A stretch of DNA of 64,000 nucleotides from contig DATEMP010000019.1 of assembly GCA_035275545.1 (NCBI GenBank), positions 1 through 64,000 of the forward strand. The letters are read 5' to 3'. This stretch comes from WS-11 sp035275545 (GTDB lineage: Bacteria; Eisenbacteria; RBG-16-71-46). Shown here one piece after another: positions 49,024 to 55,760 of this stretch. The notes beneath the pieces were generated by a model, which had not been told where the DNA came from, did no database searches, and was given only the letters and a program-made list of their open reading frames with translations. The position numbers were made by a program, and so were the translations under genes. Within the stretch, counting starts at the first letter, position 1. Each line of letters starts with the position of its first letter.

Positions 49024-49755
49024 ATGGTTCCCTACCCCCTTGCCCCCCGCCGGTGGCCGCTCGTGCTGGGAGCGGCGATCCTGTCGTGGACCACGGCGTG
49101 TGCCGCCCCCAAGCCTGCCGGCCCGTACGAGGAACCGCGCGCCGCCCTCGTGCGCGCCATCGAGGCCGAGGGCGTTCGCGACTCGGCCACGTTGGATGCC
49201 CTTCGCCACGTGCCACGTCACGAGTTCGTCCCGGAGGGGCTCCGCGCGCTGGCCTACGACAACGTGCCGCTCGAGATCGGGCACGGGCAGACCATTTCGC
49301 AGCCCACCGTCGTCGCCATGATGACCGAGGCGCTGCGTCCACGCCGCGGGATGAAAGTGCTCGAAGTGGGCACCGGCTCCGGCTACCAGGCCGCGATCCT
49401 TGCCCATATAGGCTGTTCAGTGCGCACGATCGAGATCGTCCGGCCGCTGGCCGACAGCGCGCGGTCGCGGCTCCAGCGGCTCGGCTACCAGAACGTCGTG
49501 GTACGCCACGGCGACGGCTATCAGGGCTGGCCCGACGAGGCGCCATTCGATGCCATCATCGTCACGGCCGCGCCGGACAGCATTCCGCGGGCCCTGGTGG
49601 AGCAGCTCGCGCCGGGTGGACGCATGGTGGTCCCGGTCGGGCCTGAGGGGGCGGTGCAGAGTCTAACCCTGCTGGAGAAGGACGCGGCCGGGAAGGTGAG
49701 CACGCGCGACCTGGCGCCGGTGCGATTCGTCCCGATGGTGAAGGGAAGCCGCTGA
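49024..49755 (+). CDS. protein-L-isoaspartate O-methyltransferase with export signal
   Basis: The 243-residue PCMT has YDNVPLEIGHGQTISQPTVV, the substrate-binding stretch, and SAM motif I VLEVGTGSGYQAAILA, both diagnostic. The C-terminal VPVGPEGAVQSLTLLEK is also typical. PCMT repairs isoaspartyl damage in ageing proteins. Unusually, the first 28 residues form a signal peptide-like stretch (PLVLGAAILSWTTACAAPK), possibly with a weak lipobox before Cys. The cytoplasm supplies SAM, so a periplasmic location would be odd. An exported methyltransferase-like gene follows 3 bases later. Confidence 0.85.
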   Translation: MVPYPLAPRRWPLVLGAAILSWTTACAAPKPAGPYEEPRAALVRAIEAEGVRDSATLDALRHVPRHEFVPEGLRALAYDNVPLEIGHGQTISQPTVVAMMTEALRPRRGMKVLEVGTGSGYQAAILAHIGCSVRTIEIVRPLADSARSRLQRLGYQNVVVRHGDGYQGWPDEAPFDAIIVTAAPDSIPRALVEQLAPGGRMVVPVGPEGAVQSLTLLEKDAAGKVSTRDLAPVRFVPMVKGSR

Positions 49756-49758
49756 GCC

Positions 49759-50736
49759 GTGACGACGAGAACCACGCTCTCAGCCATGGCCGCAGTCGGG
49801 CTCGCACTGGTGGCTGGCGGCTCGGTACAAGCCTCGACCGACTCGGCGATCGAGTCCATCCGCCAGGGTTCGGCGGCCCTGGTGCCGCTCATGCGTACCG
49901 AGCTGGCTCGCGAGTTCCTCGAGGCGTGCTCGTCGTTGCCGGAGCCGCCGTCGCGGGTCGTTCTGCACGACCGGGCACGTGAGCACTACTTCAGCCAACG
50001 CGAAGCTGCGAGCGTGCCGGATTCGGTGCGCTTCAGCCTCGAGCCGGACTCCCTGGGCGGCCTCTTCTTCTACCAGACCCGCTACGGCCCGATCCTGAAC
50101 TACACCCGGGTCTTCGAAGTGCTCAGCGCCTGGGGCGTCACCACGTTCGATCACCAGCGCGTGCTCGATTTCGGCTACGGACGCATCGGCCACCTGCGTG
50201 CGCTGGCAAGTCTCGGGGCAGACGCGGTCGGCGTCGACATCGACCCGCTGCTTCGCGCGCTCTACGCCGAGCCGGACGACCAGGGCGAAGTCAGAGGTCA
50301 AGCCGGTCGCGTTGGGCGCGTTGCGATCGTCACGGGGTCATTCCCTGGCGACACGGCGATCCGCGCGGCGGTGGGATCAGGCTACGACCTCGTCATCTCG
50401 AAGAACACGCTCAAGGGGGGCCACTCCCCGGCAGAACGGTCGAGCCAACGCATGGTCATCGACCTTGGGGTGAGTGATTCAGCCTTTGTCCGGGCGGTCG
50501 CCGCGTGCCTGAAGCCGGGCGGGCTGTTCCTGATGTACACGATCTCCGGTCGGAAGGGGAGTGCTGGGTGTCCTTTCTCGGACGCGATGCTGCGGGCCGC
50601 CGGTTTCGAGATCCTCGCGTATGATCGGGACGACTCTCCCGGCGCACAGGCCATGATGGGGACGCTTCATCATCTGCAGCCACTCGAGGAGGCGGAGCTC
50701 ATGGCGCTGTATACATTGGCAAGAAGGGCACACTGA
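49759..50736 (+). CDS. methyltransferase-like protein with signal peptide
   Basis: The 325-residue product opens with a signal peptide (TLSAMAAVGLALVAGGSVQAS). The domain at about 125-290 has a degenerate SAM motif I, VLDFGYGRIGHLRALASLG, then AVGVDIDPLLRALY, YDLVISKNTL and CLKPGGLFLMYTISG, a class I methyltransferase layout. The N-terminal helical region is unassigned. It is co-transcribed with the PCMT gene (GTG 3 bases after its stop). Both being exported is unusual; the enzyme may act in the envelope, or the signals may act as membrane anchors. Confidence 0.7.
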   Translation: MTTRTTLSAMAAVGLALVAGGSVQASTDSAIESIRQGSAALVPLMRTELAREFLEACSSLPEPPSRVVLHDRAREHYFSQREAASVPDSVRFSLEPDSLGGLFFYQTRYGPILNYTRVFEVLSAWGVTTFDHQRVLDFGYGRIGHLRALASLGADAVGVDIDPLLRALYAEPDDQGEVRGQAGRVGRVAIVTGSFPGDTAIRAAVGSGYDLVISKNTLKGGHSPAERSSQRMVIDLGVSDSAFVRAVAACLKPGGLFLMYTISGRKGSAGCPFSDAMLRAAGFEILAYDRDDSPGAQAMMGTLHHLQPLEEAELMALYTLARRAH

Positions 50737-50751
50737 CCAGAGATTGACCCC

Positions 50752-50901
50752 ATGGGCACTCCCGAACACTGGAACGAGGTCTACGGCAAGAAGGGCCCGC
50801 TCGACGTCTGGTGGCTGGCGCTACCGCACCACGCGCCTCACGCCCATGAGCCGGCCCCAAGCTTGACGAGTATGTCCGATTTGACATACTATTCCATGTA
50901 A
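50752..50901 (+). pseudogene. N-terminal remnant of a class I SAM methyltransferase
   Basis: The short frame begins MGTPEHWNEVYGKKGPLDVW, matching the usual HWNxVYxxKxxxxVSWF opening of small SAM methyltransferases. After about 22 residues it diverges into an unrelated tail and stops at 50901, one base before the HigB ATG. The 3' part of the gene has been lost, evidently when the toxin-antitoxin genes arrived. Confidence 0.65.
50863..50892 (+). promoter_or_regulatory. promoter and palindromic operator of the HigB/HigA pair
   Basis: TTGACG (50863-50868), 18-base spacer, TACTAT (50887-50892). The spacer holds the perfect inverted repeat AGTATGTC-CGATTT-GACATACT (50869-50890), overlapping the -10. 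It is well placed for autorepression by the XRE antitoxin. Confidence 0.65.
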
Positions 50902-51237
50902 ATGCAGCAGCCAGAGAAGGATCTCGTCTGGCTTCGGGGAAAGGTCAAGACCCCCCCGTTCTCCAAGGAGGCCAGGGTAGAGGCGGGGGTCCTGCTTCGG
51001 AGACTTCAGAGAGGCGAGAAGCTCTCCATGCCACAGTCGCGGCCCATGCCATCAATTGGCTCGGGCTGCCACGAGCTGCGGATTAGAGATGAGAGCAGGG
51101 TCTGGCGGATCTTCTACTTCATCGACGCAGATGCCATTGTGCTCTTGGACGTAATCGACAAGAAGACTCGCCGGACGAGTCAGGGTGTCATGGAAGAATC
51201 CAGAAAGCGGCTGGCGGCCTACAAAGCCGCTCGGTAG
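50902..51237 (+). CDS. HigB/RelE-like toxin (Gp49 family)
   Basis: The 111-residue protein has FSKEARVEAGVLLRRLQRGE and RIRDESRVWRIFYF, typical of the phage-derived Gp49-like HigB/RelE group. These are ribosome-dependent mRNA endonucleases. It is upstream of its antitoxin, the order usual for HigBA. The ATG follows the TAA of a methyltransferase fragment directly. Activity cannot be confirmed from sequence, but basic residues in the core are present. Confidence 0.82.
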   Translation: MQQPEKDLVWLRGKVKTPPFSKEARVEAGVLLRRLQRGEKLSMPQSRPMPSIGSGCHELRIRDESRVWRIFYFIDADAIVLLDVIDKKTRRTSQGVMEESRKRLAAYKAAR

Positions 51238-51249
51238 CAACGTCAGGAC

Positions 51250-51582
51250 ATGGAGCAACCAATGAACACGGCACGAAAGACGCGGCTTGCACGCGCTGGA
51301 TGGCGGGTGGGAACTGCCGAGGAGTTCCTCAACCTTTCGCGCGAAGAGGCAGAGCTTGTGGAGCTGAAGCTCGCGCTCAGCACGTTTCTCAGACGTCATC
51401 GCGCAAGGAAGAAACTCACGCAGAAGGCCTTGGCCGCGAAGCTGGGTTCCAGCCAGTCTCGCGTGGCGAAGCTCGAATCAGGAGCTCGAGGCATCACGCT
51501 CGATCTCCTCTTCCGCGCCCTCTTTGCAACCGGGCTCACAACCGGAGGGATTCTTCGCGCGATGAGGCGCCGTGCGGCCTAA
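51250..51582 (+). CDS. HigA-like XRE-family antitoxin
   Basis: The 110-residue protein has an XRE helix-turn-helix (RRHRARKKLTQKALAAKLGS, SQSRVAKLESGARGITLDLL) preceded by a helical N terminus (about 1-45) that probably contacts the toxin. It begins 12 bases after the HigB stop and likely represses the promoter at 50863-50892 by binding the palindrome. Confidence 0.85.
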   Translation: MEQPMNTARKTRLARAGWRVGTAEEFLNLSREEAELVELKLALSTFLRRHRARKKLTQKALAAKLGSSQSRVAKLESGARGITLDLLFRALFATGLTTGGILRAMRRRAA

Positions 51583-51691
51583 GTGGCCACTGGCGGGCTA
51601 AGCGGAAACGATTGACCTCCCGCCCGGCGAGGCATAGCCTCCCGGGTCTCAGGAGCGCCGCCCCCCAGGCGCTTCGCTCGGGAGAGAATCG

Positions 51692-53209
51692 ATGCTCTTC
51701 CATGGCCGCCCGCTCCGCCTCGCACAGGCCGGCTTCGTCCTCGTCGCCCTGTCGCTCGCTCCGGTATTGGCCGCCGCCGACGGCCCGCCCTGGAGCTACC
51801 AGTCCCCTTCCAAGATCGTCTACTTCGAGGTCACGCCGCTCGGCAGCCTCCAGGTGACCTCCGAGTCGGGCATGGTGGTGCTCGATCCCGTCTCGGGTAG
51901 GGAGCTGTGGTCGCGTCCGGGCGTGACCCGCTTCGATGCGATCGAGAACACACCCTTCGCCATCATCCGCCTGAAAGACGCCGCGGAGGTGGTGCAGGTC
52001 GAGACCGGCAAGACGATGTGGACGTTCGCGAGCGCGGGCGTCGGCTGGAATGCGGGCTTCGTCCCGTTCCCGAGCTGCAGCCTCGTCATGATCGTCGACT
52101 ACCCGGGGAAAGCCCCGGTGCTGGTGGGAGTGGATCTCGCCACCGGCGCGGTGCGCTGGAAGCAGACCGACGCGGTGGATGCAGCCCTGGCGGCGAAGAA
52201 GTCCTTCGCGCTCTCGCCCTTTTACCTTCCGCTCCAGGACACGGATTCGACGATCGTGTTCTACCCGAGCCACGGCGGTCCGGTCCGCGTGCATCTGGGA
52301 TCGGGCCAGGTCGTCTGGAAGGCCCAGGGCTGGGGTGAGCGCCAGGGTTCCGAAGTCGGGTTCATGGCCCTCCCCTCGCCCATCGTGCGCGACGGGAACT
52401 CATTGTTCGTTCCCTACGGAAAGCGGCTGCTCGCGCTCGATGCCGGCGATGGCCACATCCTCTGGGACCATGCTCAGAACTTCCCGAGCCAGGTCGTACA
52501 GATGGCGCCGTGCGCGCAAGGGCTCATGATGCGGGGCCGGGGCAAGACGACCCTCAGCATGCTCGACCGCGCGACCGGCAAGGAAGTGTGGTCGGTTCCA
52601 TTCAAGACGCTGGCGCCGTGGACCCCGTTCGTGATCCGCGGCGAGCGGGCCTATGCCGCGGGCGAGGAAACCCTGGGCGAGATCGCGCTCTCGACCGGCG
52701 CGACGCGCATCCTGGGCAAGTTCGAGTTCAAGGGGAAGGAAGTCCCCGCGGTGGTGGAGCCGCTGGAGTCAGGTGTGTTGGTCGCATCGAGCCAGAACAT
52801 GTGGATGGTGGACTCGACCGGGACCCAGCGCTACCACTGCTATCTCAAGGCGCCGGGTGCGAGCTTCCTGGCGAAGTTCGCCAGCACCGCGCTGATGGTG
52901 GGGCTCAACGTCGTGTCGGTGTCGGCCACCCCGAGCGGCGGCTGGGCGCCCGTGTTCACCAGCAATCCAATCCTCAGCATGCGCTTTCGAGCGACCGCCA
53001 ACGCGCGCCGGTACGCATACATCTTCACCAGCGCGTCCGACGCCACCGGCAAGGACGGGTTCAGCCTGGTGCGCCTGGACAAGGACACCGGCCAGGAGGC
53101 GGGCCGGCTTTGGATCGACGATCGCTCGCCGGAGTATCGGCTGGATGCGATCAGCGGGACGGTCTATCTCCTGCGCGACAACAAGGAGATCGCTGCGCTG
53201 CGGTACTGA
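51692..53209 (+). CDS. exported PQQ-like beta-propeller protein
   Basis: This 505-residue protein has a signal peptide (LAQAGFVLVALSLAPVLAAA) and repeated PQQ-type blades: VVLDPVSGRELWSRPG, VVQVETGKTMWTFASAG, LLALDAGDGHILWDHAQNF, SMLDRATGKEVWSVPF. There is no Cys pair or acidic motif of a quinoprotein dehydrogenase, so it is more like a BamB-type or sensor propeller. It has neither the FlgD-like domain nor the WG tail. The start follows GGGAGAG. It converges with the Kelch gene after 73 bases that contain a small CCGCC/GGCGG hairpin. Confidence 0.78.
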   Translation: MLFHGRPLRLAQAGFVLVALSLAPVLAAADGPPWSYQSPSKIVYFEVTPLGSLQVTSESGMVVLDPVSGRELWSRPGVTRFDAIENTPFAIIRLKDAAEVVQVETGKTMWTFASAGVGWNAGFVPFPSCSLVMIVDYPGKAPVLVGVDLATGAVRWKQTDAVDAALAAKKSFALSPFYLPLQDTDSTIVFYPSHGGPVRVHLGSGQVVWKAQGWGERQGSEVGFMALPSPIVRDGNSLFVPYGKRLLALDAGDGHILWDHAQNFPSQVVQMAPCAQGLMMRGRGKTTLSMLDRATGKEVWSVPFKTLAPWTPFVIRGERAYAAGEETLGEIALSTGATRILGKFEFKGKEVPAVVEPLESGVLVASSQNMWMVDSTGTQRYHCYLKAPGASFLAKFASTALMVGLNVVSVSATPSGGWAPVFTSNPILSMRFRATANARRYAYIFTSASDATGKDGFSLVRLDKDTGQEAGRLWIDDRSPEYRLDAISGTVYLLRDNKEIAALRY

Positions 53210-53282
53210 GCGCAGCGCCGCCCTCGGCGGATCGCGTAACCTGCCGTTGCCCACGTTCTCATCTGACGGCGATTCCCAACCG

Positions 53283-55742
53283 CTAGCGAATTCGAACAAC
53301 GCGCCGCGTCGCCTGGAAACGGCCTACTTCCATGCGAATGAAATAGACGCCGGCCCCGAGCATGTGGCCACGATCGTCGTCTCCCTCCCACCGCGCAACC
53401 TGGTGGCCAACGGGATACCAGCTATCGGCGATTCGCTTGATCTGACGACCATTCACATCGAAGACGTCCAGATGGACTCGCGCTTGCACCCCAAGATCGA
53501 AGGTGATGTTGGTTTCGTTTCGCGAGGGGTTGGGACGCGGCGGACCCAGGTAGTACTGATGGAAGACATCGCCGGGAACGGAGACGGATAGGTTCCACCG
53601 AAGGGACCACACGTCGTTGTAGATGCCACCGCCGACTCCGGCGAAAACCAGCATGCGGTCGCGGTTCACATCGTAGATCGCTGTGTGGTAGGAGCGCGTC
53701 GCGGGCAGGGTGCCCGTGGGCGTGAGCTGGGTCCACGCTGGGCTGCCAGGCAAGGATAGGGCCCACACGTCATTGCGGTAGCTGTTGCCAGCCTCCTGCC
53801 CCCCGAACGCCACCATGCGATTGCGGACGGGATCGTAGAGAATCGTGGGCCTGGAGCGCACAACTGGAAGGCTCCCTGAGGGTGCTAGCTGACTCCATGC
53901 CGGTGTGCCCGCAAGCGAGAGCGCCCACACATCGTTCCTGGAGTTGCCGCTGAACACCACCATCCGGTCACGCGGCGGGTCGTACATCGCGGCATGCAAG
54001 TAGCGCACGGCCGGAGGTGTTCCAGTCGGCACGAGACTCGTCCACGCCAGGCTGGAGAGGGAGAGTGCCCACACGTCATTGAACATCGTGGGGTTGTGCC
54101 ACCCGGCGAAAATGACCATTCGGTCGCGAACCGGGTCGTAGATCGCGGTGTGACCGTAGCGTGAGGCAGGCGGCGATCCGGTCGTGGCCAACTGGCTCCA
54201 TGTCGGAGTCCCATTCAGGGATAACGACCAGACATCGGCATAGTAGCCGCCACTACCAAAACCACTGAATACGACCATGCGCTCGCGAATCGGGTCGTAG
54301 ATCGCCGTGTGCGAGTTGCGCGTCCCTGGGGGCGTTCCCACGGGAGCGAGGTTTGTCCACGTTGGGTTCCCCGAGAGTGACAGCGACCACACATCATTGA
54401 AGTACGACGTGTTGTCCGTTCCACCGAACACCACCATGCGATCGCGAGGTTGATCGTAGATCGCCGTATGTCCGTACCGCCTGGTGGGCGGCGTTCCGGC
54501 CGTAACCAGAACGCTCCAGCCGGGAGTCACAGGGAGCGTGAGAGACCATAGGTTGTCCCTATCAAAGGTGCCCAACCACCCGAAGGTAACCATGCGGTCT
54601 CGAATCCCATCGTAGATGGCAACGTGCTCATAGGCTGGCGTAGGTGGTCCCCCGGTGGGCACGATCGCGTCCCAGGCCAGGGTCCCGCCAAACGACAGTG
54701 CCCAAAGGTCGTTGAGCCCACCACCGCTTCCGAATCCCCCAAACACCACCATGCGGTCGCGCGCCGGGTCGTAGATGGTCGTATGTGCGTTGCGCGCGCT
54801 TGGAATGGTCCCGGCCGGGCTGAGCTGGTTCCATAACGGGCTCCCCGCAAATGACAGCGCCCATACTTCATTGAGGTAGCCAGTGGTGCTTGACCCACCG
54901 AACACGATCATGCGATCGCGCGGCGCGTCGTAGATCGCGGTGTGCCCCTGGCGTCCCGCGGACGACATGCTCGAGGCCGCGATACTCCAGGCGGGCGTCC
55001 CGGAGAGCGAGAGAGCCCGCACGTCGTTCCAGACCAGCCCGGCCCCAGCTCCGCCGAACACCACCATGCGATCTCGAATCGGGTCATAGATCGCGGAGTG
55101 ATTGGCGCGCACGGGGGGCGCGGTCCCGGTGGGCGCAAGTTGACTCCAGGTCGGGGCACCCGCGAGCGACATCGCCCACACGTCGTTGAACCACGAGTTC
55201 ATGCTCGGGACGCGGCCTCCGAACACGATCATTCTTTCACGCACCGGGTCGAAGATCGCCGTGTGTTCGGTGCGGGCCGGCGGAGGAGTTCCCGCAGGGG
55301 TGAGGGGAGTCCATACGGGCGTGCCAGCAAGCGAAAGCGACCAGACGTCGTTGGATCCTCCGAACACGATCATGCGGTCGCGCGGCGAATCGTAGATCGC
55401 CGTGTGGTTCCGCAGAGGGTTCAACGTGGGTGGAGGCGGAATGGAGACCCAATCGCCATCGTCGACCGTGACCCCTGTCGCCGGCGGATCCGGGTTGGAA
55501 GCAAGCGCCTCGTTCGCTCCTCCCTTTTCACCTTGCGCCACGTCTTCCATGAATGCGCGCTGCCAGGGCGCAAGGCCGGGGTCGCGCGCCGCTTCGGAAA
55601 GGCGACCCCGCGCCCCCGGGGTGAGGCCAGGGACTACGGACACCGCGCGTTCCTCCGCACGCGACGACTGCAGTGCCCCAGACAACAGCAGGAGAGCAAT
55701 GACCCATGATGCGGTGCGATGCTTCAGCGGCCTATCAAGCAT
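53283..55742 (-). CDS. secreted Kelch-repeat protein with FlgD-like C-terminal domain
   Basis: This 819-residue product starts at ATG 55742 (GGAGGAGAGG upstream; the GTG six codons earlier lies inside that ribosome site) with a signal peptide ending SSRAEE. About eleven Kelch-type repeats follow, each with RxxHTAIYDPxRDRMVVFGG and NDVWALSLxGTPxW, enough for nearly two propellers. The C terminus is a FlgD-like domain (RPNPSRNETNITFDLG, VFDVNGRQIKRIADS, GAGVYFIRMEVG). Kelch propellers bind proteins or sugars, so adhesion or a carbohydrate-facing surface role is inferred. The gene lies 18 bases upstream of the metzincin stop. Confidence 0.85.
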   Translation of the reverse strand: MLDRPLKHRTASWVIALLLLSGALQSSRAEERAVSVVPGLTPGARGRLSEAARDPGLAPWQRAFMEDVAQGEKGGANEALASNPDPPATGVTVDDGDWVSIPPPPTLNPLRNHTAIYDSPRDRMIVFGGSNDVWSLSLAGTPVWTPLTPAGTPPPARTEHTAIFDPVRERMIVFGGRVPSMNSWFNDVWAMSLAGAPTWSQLAPTGTAPPVRANHSAIYDPIRDRMVVFGGAGAGLVWNDVRALSLSGTPAWSIAASSMSSAGRQGHTAIYDAPRDRMIVFGGSSTTGYLNEVWALSFAGSPLWNQLSPAGTIPSARNAHTTIYDPARDRMVVFGGFGSGGGLNDLWALSFGGTLAWDAIVPTGGPPTPAYEHVAIYDGIRDRMVTFGWLGTFDRDNLWSLTLPVTPGWSVLVTAGTPPTRRYGHTAIYDQPRDRMVVFGGTDNTSYFNDVWSLSLSGNPTWTNLAPVGTPPGTRNSHTAIYDPIRERMVVFSGFGSGGYYADVWSLSLNGTPTWSQLATTGSPPASRYGHTAIYDPVRDRMVIFAGWHNPTMFNDVWALSLSSLAWTSLVPTGTPPAVRYLHAAMYDPPRDRMVVFSGNSRNDVWALSLAGTPAWSQLAPSGSLPVVRSRPTILYDPVRNRMVAFGGQEAGNSYRNDVWALSLPGSPAWTQLTPTGTLPATRSYHTAIYDVNRDRMLVFAGVGGGIYNDVWSLRWNLSVSVPGDVFHQYYLGPPRPNPSRNETNITFDLGVQARVHLDVFDVNGRQIKRIADSWYPVGHQVARWEGDDDRGHMLGAGVYFIRMEVGRFQATRRVVRIR

Positions 55743-55760
55743 GAAGTCCTCTCCTCCCAC

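Noticed and set aside
53300..55400. regular DNA repeats resembling an array
   Set aside because: They are Kelch blades within one gene, of degenerate sequence, not CRISPR repeats.
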